A stretch of 49,192 nt of DNA, from NCBI GenBank assembly GCA_025459365.1, contig JALOQR010000002.1, positions 10,754-59,945 of the forward strand, written 5' to 3'. A model generated the notes under the pieces. That model saw nothing but the letters and a program-made list of their open reading frames with translations. It did no database searches and was not told the DNA's origin. Position numbers and translations under genes: made by a program. This document shows positions 39,996 through 47,190 of this stretch, piece by piece; position 1 is the stretch's first letter, and each line of letters begins with the position of its first letter. The stretch comes from Fimbriiglobus sp. Its GTDB lineage: Bacteria; Planctomycetota; Planctomycetia; Gemmatales; Gemmataceae.

Positions 39996-42900
39996 TCACC
40001 CCGCCTTCTTCGCGGTCACGTCGCCCCCGCCGCCGGCGGCTCGCAGCATCTCGTCCCAGGCGTCCGCACCCAGCGGGTACTTCGCGGCCAACTTCATCAG
40101 ATCGGCGTGCAGTTCGGCGGCCGAGCGGTACGGGTCGACGCCCGCCGCCGTATCGCCCATCGGGTTTTCCGGATCCGTTTCGAGCCGACGCACGACCGCC
40201 AGCAGCGGTTCGGGGAAGCCCTTCCCCTTCACCCGCTTCTTCCCGCCGGCCTGACTCCACAGGTAGATCGCCTGCCCGAGCGCCCGCAGGTCGGCCCCGG
40301 TGGTCGGTTCGAACGCCGGCGGCATACCACTGGTGAGCCACGGCGGGTCGCCGAACCCGGTGGCCTTGAGTTCGCCGTTGGCCGTGAGGATGAACGTGTC
40401 GGTGGTGATGCGACCGTGCGTGAGGCCGGCCCGGTGGGCGGCATCCATCGCGGCGGCAGCGTCGGCGGCCAGTTTCACCCACACGCCAGGGGTGGCACAC
40501 GCCGCCGGCCACTCCGACCCCGGCACACCCGACACCACCTCCTGAACGGCCGCGGGGCGGCCGTTCACCTCCAACACCTCGTGGGTGAGGGTGAGGTTCG
40601 GGTGAACCAGCGCCGCGGCGGTGGCGAATCGCTGGCGGTACTCGTCCGGATGGGTGGCGTCGTGCATCTCGGCGTCGCCGAGCACGCGGAGGATTCGCAA
40701 TCCGCCGGCGGCCGGATCGAACACGCGGTAAACCGCTTCGCGGGGCGTGACCCGCACACGATCGACCACGCGGAAGCGGCCGATCATGAGTGAGTCGAGG
40801 TTTCCCGCCTCGATGAGCGCGAGTTGGTAGAGAGTGATTGCCCCGCTGGCGAGCAGTACCTGCCGGAGGGTGCGTCGCTGGCGGCGGGCCTCACCCCAGA
40901 GCGTATCGAGGGTGGCGGGGTCGATGAGTTCGAGCGACCGTAGTAGCTCCCCGAGGTGTCGGTCGCCCGGTTCGATGTCGGCGTCGGGGTCGGTCGGGGC
41001 GATCCGTGGGAGCGGGGACGGCTCGGCCTGTTTCTCGGCAGCGAGGTCGCGGAGTTTCTTGCGGTACCACTCCCGCATGTCGCCGAGGTGACGCTCCACC
41101 TGCACCCGTCGTTCGGCGAGTGAGTCTTGATCCAGCCGCAGTTGCTCCATGCGGCGGGCGAGTTCGAGGGCGGTGTCGTCGCTTTTCTTCGCCGCCGCTT
41201 CGAGTTCGGCCTGCTTCTGGTCGATGCGGGTCTCGCTCCTGGTCATCGCCTCCTTCAGCCCGTTCACCTTCGTCTGCCAATCAAGCACCTGGGCGCGGAA
41301 CTCGCTGACCGCCAGGCGGTGTTCGCCGCGGGCGCGTTCCAGTTCGGTCTCGCGGTAGCGGAGCCGCTCGGTTTCCACCCGCAGGTCGTTCCGCAGGCTT
41401 TCGAGGGTATCGCGGGTCTGGTTCGCGTAGGCGTGCAATTCGGCGAGTTGGCCGCGGAGCACCTCGCGGGCCGATGTGAGCTTTTGCAGCGTGCCGCCGG
41501 CCTGGTCTTCGAGTGTCGGGGCCTGGGTCTTCAGCCGTTCCACCTCGGCGAGCGCGTCGGTGCGGAACCGCTCCAACTCTTTCTGAGCGGCGATGGTGCG
41601 ATCGACCAACGTAGCCTGTTCGATCTGCCACTTCTGCCGCGAGGTAAACAGTTCCTTCCGCCCGGCAGCAACACTCCGCCCAGTTTCCCGCAGACGATTC
41701 ACCTGACGTTCGAGGGCCGCTTCCCGTTCGGCGAGCAACTGCCCCTGGCGAGCGAGTTCCGCCTCGCGGTCGTGCAATTGCTGGCGGGCGGCGACCACCG
41801 CCTGTTCGGCTTTTTCTCGCTCGCTGGCGAGTTCCGCCTTCAGCCGCTCCACGGCCAGCTTGTCGTCGGTGAGCTTCAGGGCGGCGGCATCGAGATCCTT
41901 GGCCCGGGCCGTCAACTCTTCGCCCCGCTTCCGCAACTGCTCCTGGAAGGTCACGCGTGCCGTGTCGGCGTCGCTCAGCGTCGACTCCCGGTTCTGGACT
42001 GCCGCCCGGTCGGCCTCCAATCGTTGTTGCAGGTCGATCACCTGGGCCGTCTTGGCCTTGAGTACGGCGGTTTGCTCGGCGATGTCGGCGGAGCGGCGGT
42101 CGAGGTCGTGTTCCCGCTGATTCAGCCGTTCCTGCTCGCCGGCCAGTTGTTCCCGCTGCTGGCGGAGTTCCAGTTGGGTGAGTTCGATCCACTGCCGTTG
42201 TTCGGCGAGTACCCGCTCGGCTTCGGCGTTGGAAGTGTGGAACTCCCCGAGGCTCGCCCGCAGGTGCTCGGCGTCCCGGAGGCGGTCGTCGAGTTCGCGC
42301 TGGGCAGCATCGATCCGCAGGCGGTCGGCGGTGAGGGCCGCCGCTTCGCGATGCAGGTCGTCCTCGTGCCGGTCGAGCCGCACCCGTAGCACGGCGAGGG
42401 TGGCCTGTTGAGCTTCAAGCTGGGCGGATCGCTCCGAGAGCTGCGCTGCTCGCTGTTCTGTCTCACGGCGCACGCCGGCGAGCCGTTCGTCCTCGCGGGC
42501 CAGTCGTTCCTGCTCCGCCTCCGTACGGACGACGTGTTCTTCCAACTCCATCGCATCGCGGGTGAGTTGTTTCACCCGCTCGTCGATCTCAGCGGCACGG
42601 TGATCCAGTTGCAGTTGCCGCTCCTCGACGGCCGCCTGCCAGCGATCGAGCCGGAGCAGGTCGCCGGCCAACCGCTGCCGTTCCCCTTCCAACTCTTGCC
42701 GGTCGTGGTCAAGCAAGTCTCGCTGTCGCTGGAGTTCGGCCTCTTGCGAGGCGTGCAGTGCCTCGGCCTCGGCTCGCCGCTCGTCGTTCCATCGCCGTTC
42801 GGCGTCGATGCCCAGTCGCTCCCCGGCCAACTCCTGCCGCATTGCCGCCAACTGCCGGCGTTGTTCGTCGAGTTCGCGGAAGGCGGTATCCACCTGCTCC

Positions 42901-43937
42901 CGCTGGGCGAGCAGGTCGGCCATTCGCGGCTCGAAGTTCCGCAACTCGTCCTCGAACCGTGCCCTTCGGCTCGCCGCTTCTGCCTCCAGTTCCCTCAGCC
43001 GCCCCTCGTGCTGAACCTCCAGTTCCATCCGCCGTCGGCGAAACTCCATCTCCGCTTCACCCACTCGCCGCTCGACCTCGGCCGTCACATACCCCTGCAA
43101 CCGCCCCGCTTCGGCGTCCAGTTCGGCCCGGCGGCGATCGAGTTCGGCCCGCTCGTTGCTCTGACGCTCCTGGAAAGTATCCGTCGCCCCGCGGACCACC
43201 TGCTGCATCTGCTCGATCTGTTCCCGCCGCTCGCGGTACTGCTCGAACAGCGTCTGGCGGATGTCGGCCAGTTCCGCCCGTACCTTCGCGTTCTCCTCTT
43301 CGCGGGCCGCCACCTCCTGCTCCCGCTTGGTCAGCCACGCTTCGCGGTCGGCCAGCCGGGTGCCGTTGGTCACCGACTCCTGCAACCGCCGCACTTCGGC
43401 GTCGATCTCCTGCCGGCGGCGGTACCACGCGACCCGGTCGGCCTCCAGTTCCTTCGCCTGCTGTTCGAGTTGCTCACGGTAAGCATCCAGCGCCGCCCGT
43501 TCGCGGTCGAAGTTCGGCGCTGGGGCCGGCGCGGGCTTCGGCTGACTTTGCACCTCATGAAACTTCGGCCGCAAGTGCCCCTTGCCGTTCACCGTCACGA
43601 CAATGTCGGCCGATCCGATGGCGAGGCGATCGGAGCTGTTCAGCCGCACCGGATCGGAGCCAGACAACGGGGTGCCGTTCAGCAGGATGGGAAACGCCGG
43701 CGACAGGCGACGGACGAACACGGCATCGGGCGTGCGGCCGAACTGGGCGATGACGGGGGGAAGGTGCGAACCGGGCAGTTTTACGTCGCAGCCGTCGGCC
43801 CCCCCGACGAGGAACTCACCGCGGGTGAGGTCGTAGCCGACCGCTCGGGCGGTGCCGACGCGAACGTCGAGCCGCACCTCGGGCGGACGGTCGGCGTCGG
43901 CCGGGGCGGGGTGCTGCGGCGGCTGGGGGGCCATCAT
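39996..43937 (-). CDS. FHA domain / giant coiled coil / pseudokinase protein
   Basis: A 1313-residue cytosolic protein. Residues about 20-117 are an FHA domain (DLTRGEFLVGGADGCDVKLPG, NGTPLSGSDPVRLNSSDRLAIG), a phosphothreonine reader. Residues about 140-1030 are nearly continuous coiled coil, rich in Glu/Arg/Gln/Leu heptads. From about 1050 a preamble (LLRSLELIDPATLDTLW, LASGAITLYQLALIEAG) of the kind found before planctomycete Ser/Thr kinase domains leads into a kinase-like fold. The catalytic loop reads HGRITTD (H1174) instead of HRD and the metal loop GFG instead of DFG; the beta-3 Lys is not seen. It is therefore predicted to be a pseudokinase. I chose the ATG at 43937; upstream sequence is the dispersed element. 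Confidence 0.85.
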   Translation of the reverse strand: MMAPQPPQHPAPADADRPPEVRLDVRVGTARAVGYDLTRGEFLVGGADGCDVKLPGSHLPPVIAQFGRTPDAVFVRRLSPAFPILLNGTPLSGSDPVRLNSSDRLAIGSADIVVTVNGKGHLRPKFHEVQSQPKPAPAPAPNFDRERAALDAYREQLEQQAKELEADRVAWYRRRQEIDAEVRRLQESVTNGTRLADREAWLTKREQEVAAREEENAKVRAELADIRQTLFEQYRERREQIEQMQQVVRGATDTFQERQSNERAELDRRRAELDAEAGRLQGYVTAEVERRVGEAEMEFRRRRMELEVQHEGRLRELEAEAASRRARFEDELRNFEPRMADLLAQREQVDTAFRELDEQRRQLAAMRQELAGERLGIDAERRWNDERRAEAEALHASQEAELQRQRDLLDHDRQELEGERQRLAGDLLRLDRWQAAVEERQLQLDHRAAEIDERVKQLTRDAMELEEHVVRTEAEQERLAREDERLAGVRRETEQRAAQLSERSAQLEAQQATLAVLRVRLDRHEDDLHREAAALTADRLRIDAAQRELDDRLRDAEHLRASLGEFHTSNAEAERVLAEQRQWIELTQLELRQQREQLAGEQERLNQREHDLDRRSADIAEQTAVLKAKTAQVIDLQQRLEADRAAVQNRESTLSDADTARVTFQEQLRKRGEELTARAKDLDAAALKLTDDKLAVERLKAELASEREKAEQAVVAARQQLHDREAELARQGQLLAEREAALERQVNRLRETGRSVAAGRKELFTSRQKWQIEQATLVDRTIAAQKELERFRTDALAEVERLKTQAPTLEDQAGGTLQKLTSAREVLRGQLAELHAYANQTRDTLESLRNDLRVETERLRYRETELERARGEHRLAVSEFRAQVLDWQTKVNGLKEAMTRSETRIDQKQAELEAAAKKSDDTALELARRMEQLRLDQDSLAERRVQVERHLGDMREWYRKKLRDLAAEKQAEPSPLPRIAPTDPDADIEPGDRHLGELLRSLELIDPATLDTLWGEARRQRRTLRQVLLASGAITLYQLALIEAGNLDSLMIGRFRVVDRVRVTPREAVYRVFDPAAGGLRILRVLGDAEMHDATHPDEYRQRFATAAALVHPNLTLTHEVLEVNGRPAAVQEVVSGVPGSEWPAACATPGVWVKLAADAAAAMDAAHRAGLTHGRITTDTFILTANGELKATGFGDPPWLTSGMPPAFEPTTGADLRALGQAIYLWSQAGGKKRVKGKGFPEPLLAVVRRLETDPENPMGDTAAGVDPYRSAAELHADLMKLAAKYPLGADAWDEMLRAAGGGGDVTAKKAG

Positions 43938-44088
43938 GGGGCGGTGCGTCCGTGCAATCGGCCGGATTGAACCCGATTTCACGGAACACCGCAAGCCCGA
44001 CTGCAACGGCTGACCGCACCGCTTCCGGGGTCGGTCGAGTGTCGGGTGTCGAACGCCTGTTCGGTGATCGGGGTGTGCCTCGCACTCG

Positions 44089-44140
44089 CTCGCCCCCCCC
44101 TCTCTGCCACACTGCCACCTGCCACACACATATCCCCCCC
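44089..44140 (-). repeat. Dispersed CTGCCAC/poly-C element, copy 3
   Basis: Bases 44089-44132 match copy 2 at 43 of 44 positions: CTCG, eight Cs, TCTCTG, then the CTGCCAC units ending ACACACATA, then T and a C-tract. It lies 152-195 bases upstream of the FHA/pseudokinase gene start, almost the same distance as copy 2 from its downstream gene. Confidence 0.88.
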
Positions 44141-44189
44141 CGGCCACCGCCATCCGAAAAGTGGCGGAAAGTCGCCTCTGACGACACCT

Positions 44190-44369
44190 TCACAGGTCAG
44201 CCGACCGGCTCCAAAGCATGATCCAGCAAAGACATAGAGCGACCGCCGGAGTCACCATTGACACCATCAGAATGTTTTCCCGATGACGTGCTGGGGTGGG
44301 TTCGCTCCATACATCGATCATAGTCAATCTGTCCGTCATAAGAGCGATTTCGATCTGTCCGGACTTCAT
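44190..44369 (-). CDS. Possible 59-residue membrane peptide
   Basis: A minus-strand frame from ATG 44369 encodes a polar N-terminus (MKSGQIEIALMTDRLTMID) and one hydrophobic helix (ILMVSMVTPAVALCLCWIML) near the C-terminus. It is more AT-rich than its neighbours. There is no strong ribosome binding site (GAGA only) and the family is unknown. It may be spurious. Confidence 0.3.
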   Translation of the reverse strand: MKSGQIEIALMTDRLTMIDVWSEPTPARHRENILMVSMVTPAVALCLCWIMLWSRSADL

Positions 44370-44424
44370 TCTCAACCGGGCGACGCACCGGGGTCGCCCA
44401 TCGCGGCCCACGGAGTTGAATGCG

Positions 44425-44925
44425 CTACCCCGCCGCAGCGGCAATGAGGATGCGGGCGCACGCCTCGGCATCGGAGGCGGCGTTGTGGTGGATCAGCCCA
44501 ATGCCCAGCCGGCGGCACACCGCCGGCAGGTTGTTCGGCTTCAGCCCCCACCGCTTCCGTGACACCTGCACCGAACAGACGAACGGCAACGGGGGCGGGG
44601 CGAGGCCGGCGGCGGCGCAGCAGGCATTCAGCACGCGGCGGTCGAACGGGGCGTTGTGGGCCGCAAGGAACGCCGCACCCTCGAGCAGGGGGAGCAACCG
44701 CGGCCACACCTCGGCGAAGACGGATGCCGTGGCGACCATCGGCCAGGTGATGCCGTGAACGTGCGTGAACAGGATGCGGGGTCGCGGTGGGCGGATCAGC
44801 ACGCCCTCACGGTGAACGACCTGCCCGCCCTCCACCCGCACGACGCCGACGGCGCAGGCGCTATCCGGCCCGTGGTCGGCCGTCTCGAAGTCGATGGCGA
44901 CGAACGCCGAGTGCGGGGGGAGCAT
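44425..44925 (-). CDS. DEDDh-family 3'-5' exonuclease (DnaQ-like)
   Basis: A 166-residue exonuclease domain. The four acidic motifs are present: FVAIDFETAD (D-x-E), FLAAHNAPFD (second motif with Asn/Asp), and HNAASDAEACARIL (H-x4-D). The HVHGITWPMV loop is typical of DNA polymerase III epsilon-like nucleases that act alone in DNA repair or RNA trimming. There is no additional domain. The ATG at 44925 gives the normal short N-terminus before the first motif. It follows the small gene at 44933-45316 by 7 bases and is probably co-transcribed with it. Confidence 0.92.
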   Translation of the reverse strand: MLPPHSAFVAIDFETADHGPDSACAVGVVRVEGGQVVHREGVLIRPPRPRILFTHVHGITWPMVATASVFAEVWPRLLPLLEGAAFLAAHNAPFDRRVLNACCAAAGLAPPPLPFVCSVQVSRKRWGLKPNNLPAVCRRLGIGLIHHNAASDAEACARILIAAAAG

Positions 44926-44932
44926 GGGGGGG

Positions 44933-45316
44933 TCAGTTCCCGGCAACGGCTGTGAACTGGAAGAGCTTTGCCAACTGCCGACGAACGATCTGATCTTGCA
45001 GGTCGGCAACGGCCGGACAGATGAGCGCGTGACCCTGGTCGTAGTCCTTGGGGTCGGCGATCACCTCCAGTCCGAGTGCCCGAACCTCGGCGACCGAACC
45101 GGACGCGATTCGTGACCCTTTGGCCGGATCACCGAGCCGGGCCATCAACGCATCGGGTGAAGTGATCCCCGCACGGCTGACCGAGATGCCTGACTCACCC
45201 GCCCGCAACTCGAAATTCTTGCTGGTGATCCGAGGTCCGGGAGCCTGCCACGTCGTGCCACCTGGGATGTGGCGGAGAACAGTCTCGTCGTCCAAGAGAG
45301 TATCGTTGGCTGACAT
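44933..45316 (-). CDS. Hypothetical 127-residue protein, partner of 45434-45802
   Basis: A soluble protein that starts SANDTLLDDETVLRHIPGG, then TWQAPGPRITSKNFELRAGESGISVSRAG. This beta-rich opening (H/R-IPGG, then RI-S-x-F, then G-x-SVS) resembles a small family of unknown function that I recall seeing next to 'GNWDGY' proteins, as here. The C-terminal part (VRALGLEVIADPKDYDQGHALICP) contains a possible active His. No known domain is assigned. It is probably in one operon with the gene upstream. Confidence 0.7.
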   Translation of the reverse strand: MSANDTLLDDETVLRHIPGGTTWQAPGPRITSKNFELRAGESGISVSRAGITSPDALMARLGDPAKGSRIASGSVAEVRALGLEVIADPKDYDQGHALICPAVADLQDQIVRRQLAKLFQFTAVAGN

Positions 45317-45433
45317 CGACAGACTCGTCCTGGTGAAAAGCGGGTAGCTCGTCTTTTTATCGGCACATTGATCCGCTTCACAAAACAAAATCTGCCAGAA
45401 ATAGCTGGAGAAATGGTCCTCTTTAGCCGAAAC

Positions 45434-45802
45434 TCACGCCGCCAATTGGCGGAACCTCCGAAGGATGCCCACCGGGACGGCGAACCGGCCCGACTGAAAC
45501 CTTTCGGTCGTCATCTCCCCCGTCACCTTGTCTTCACGCAGGAAGCCGAACGAGCCATCCGGGTTGATCTCCATCTCGTACTCGGCCGTGTCGTCGGCCC
45601 ATTCCACCAACACCCCACCATCACGCCCAGGGGCGACGAACATGCCGGACTCGTCCTCCCTGCGGCCGAGCAACGCCTTCAGCACGCCTACGAACTCCTT
45701 GGCCACTTCCACCACTTCGGGCACGATTGGGTCGGCGTTGTACCCGTCCCAGTTGCCTTTCAGGGTGAGCATGGCGTCGAGTTGTTCGGTCAGCGTGGCC
45801 AT
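45434..45802 (-). CDS. Hypothetical 122-residue 'GNWDGY' protein
   Basis: A soluble protein. LKGNWDGYNADPIVPEVVEVAKEF and MFVAPGRDGGVLVEWADDTAEYEMEINPDG follow a recognisable pattern: W-DGY-A near the N-terminus, then P-x-DG-x-V-x-EW. The pattern is found in short bacterial proteins of unknown function. Its neighbour 117 bases downstream on the same strand is the second half of the pair. No catalytic motif is evident; a structural or binding role is likely. No toxin fold is recognised. Confidence 0.72.
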   Translation of the reverse strand: MATLTEQLDAMLTLKGNWDGYNADPIVPEVVEVAKEFVGVLKALLGRREDESGMFVAPGRDGGVLVEWADDTAEYEMEINPDGSFGFLREDKVTGEMTTERFQSGRFAVPVGILRRFRQLAA

Positions 45803-45859
45803 GTCCGTCGTCCTCCGCGGTCCGGTTATTCTACACCGCGTTCGGCCCGCTCGCGGGGG

Positions 45860-46267
45860 TCAGACCGCACAGCGCCCGTCGTCGCACGCCGGCCGCTTCC
45901 GCTTCGGCAGTTTCGGCCGCACCCACGCGAACACAGAATACCCCAGCCGGGCGAACCAGTTCAGCACCGGCAAGCGGGCCAACCCCGCCAGCCAGCGGAA
46001 CCCCGGCACGCACTCCCACATGCCGGCCAGGGCATCCACCCCGATCAGCATACGCCCTGTTTCTTCGTCGCGGACGTGCATGTGGCGGTGTACTCGCACC
46101 GGGTCCACGCCGTGGGCGGCCGGGTCGAAGTCGGGGCGAGAGATATCGATGTAGGCGAGCGAGCCGTCCTTCACCCGCTTCTGAAACAGGGCAATCTCGG
46201 TCGCGCACAGGTGGCAGAGGCCATCGAAGAAAATCGTGCGGCGGACGGCAGTGACGGTGGTGTTCAT
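45860..46267 (-). CDS. DCC-family thiol-disulfide oxidoreductase-like protein (DUF393)
   Basis: A 135-residue thioredoxin-fold protein. The DCC signature is in TIFFDGLCHLCATEIALFQKR, i.e. D-G-x-C-x-x-C with both cysteines present. The C-terminal GMWECVPGFRWLAGLARLPVLNWFARLGYSVFAW segment is the usual hydrophobic DUF393 end, with a basic, Cys-containing tail. Members are predicted redox proteins with no defined substrate. It is transcribed between the 'GNWDGY' gene and a lipoprotein gene, 22 bases after the latter. Confidence 0.9.
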   Translation of the reverse strand: MNTTVTAVRRTIFFDGLCHLCATEIALFQKRVKDGSLAYIDISRPDFDPAAHGVDPVRVHRHMHVRDEETGRMLIGVDALAGMWECVPGFRWLAGLARLPVLNWFARLGYSVFAWVRPKLPKRKRPACDDGRCAV

Positions 46268-46289
46268 GCCCCATTAGTAGGCGCCGGGG

Positions 46290-47141
46290 TCATGGGCCGT
46301 CGAACACCTTCGCATCGGGTTTGGTCATCTCGACGCTCAGTTCGGTCCACTCGCCGAGCGACTTCGCCCGCGTGTCCACCCGCATCCTTGCGGCGAGTTT
46401 CACCCCGTGGAGTTCCTTGTAGTCGAGAAAGGTGAGTTCCTTGGTGAGCGGTTCGACTGGCACCGCCTCACGGCCGAGGTAGGTGAGGCGGTAGAGCAGT
46501 TTCGTCTTCTTGTCGATCGCCAGGCGGGCATGGCCGCCGGTCGCCGGCCAGACGTCGAGCAACGCCAGTTCCTTGCCCGACACAGCGTCTTTGTCGTCGC
46601 CGGCCGGGGCGACCACGGCCGCCGCGTCGGCGAACGGGAACAGCAGTGTGAGGGCGTCCTCGAAGAACTGGCTGCGGATGACGGGCACGTTCTCGGGCGG
46701 GGTCTTGGCCTTCGGGTTCGGGTCGTCGCCCGCCTGTGCCCACGAGTCGGCTCCGCGGAGGGCGAACGTCTGGGTGAGTTTCACCCCGCTGCCGTCACCG
46801 GTATCGAGGCGGATGCGGTAGCGATCGGGCCAGATGAAATCCCGCTTCCAGGTGGCGGTGAGCCGCCCGCCGTTGAACTCCTGCTGACCCTTGCGGGTGA
46901 ACGAGCACTCCTTGAACGCCGCCAGCTTGCCGGGCTGCCCGCCGGTGTGGGCGGCGAGTACTTCGTCGAGCAGTTTCCGGGCGGCGGGATCGGAAGCAAC
47001 CGGCTTGGCCGGTGGCTTCAACTCGCCGTCGTCCTTCGGCTGTTCGATCGGCTTGGCGACGACCACCGGCGGCGGCTTCTGCTCGCACCCAGTGGCGGCA
47101 ACGACCAATCCAAGCCAGGCGAATGTGAGGTGGCGGTTCAT
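46290..47141 (-). CDS. Lipoprotein, LolA/LppX-like fold suspected
   Basis: A 283-residue protein with a lipoprotein signal (HLTFAWLGLVVAATGC, lipobox Cys19 region) followed by a Pro-rich linker. The mature part has amphipathic strands (FTRKGQQEFNGGRLTATWKRDF, YRIRLDTGDGSGVKL) and RYRLTYLGREAVPVEPL-like repeats. These suggest a curved beta-sheet as in LolA-type lipoprotein carriers. This assignment is by pattern only. It is probably anchored in the membrane and exposed to the periplasm. The ATG at 47141 gives the signal peptide. It sits just downstream of the LRR gene and may share its transcript. Confidence 0.72.
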   Translation of the reverse strand: MNRHLTFAWLGLVVAATGCEQKPPPVVVAKPIEQPKDDGELKPPAKPVASDPAARKLLDEVLAAHTGGQPGKLAAFKECSFTRKGQQEFNGGRLTATWKRDFIWPDRYRIRLDTGDGSGVKLTQTFALRGADSWAQAGDDPNPKAKTPPENVPVIRSQFFEDALTLLFPFADAAAVVAPAGDDKDAVSGKELALLDVWPATGGHARLAIDKKTKLLYRLTYLGREAVPVEPLTKELTFLDYKELHGVKLAARMRVDTRAKSLGEWTELSVEMTKPDAKVFDGP

Positions 47142-47190
47142 GTGTGTGCCTTTGCGAAATCGGGCCGACTCCGGGCGAGAGCCGGCTCTC

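Larger units (their letters stand above)
43938..44424. other. Intergenic region upstream of the FHA protein gene (487 bases)
   Basis: It holds copy 3 of the dispersed element (44089-44140) and a possible small membrane protein gene (44190-44369). The rest of the stretch between the FHA gene start and the element has no coding signal and would be its leader and promoter. Confidence 0.6.

Noticed and set aside
42408-43970. 520-codon plus-strand frame over the coiled-coil region
   Set aside because: It mirrors the coiled-coil repeat on the other strand (Leu/Pro/Phe-rich) and has no start context or domain.
43938-44153. N-terminal extension of the FHA protein starting MAVAGGGYVCGRWQC
   Set aside because: This peptide is only the translation of the dispersed repeat. 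The same GRWQC or VWQVAVWQ strings appear from the other two copies. The ATG at 43937 fits the FHA domain.
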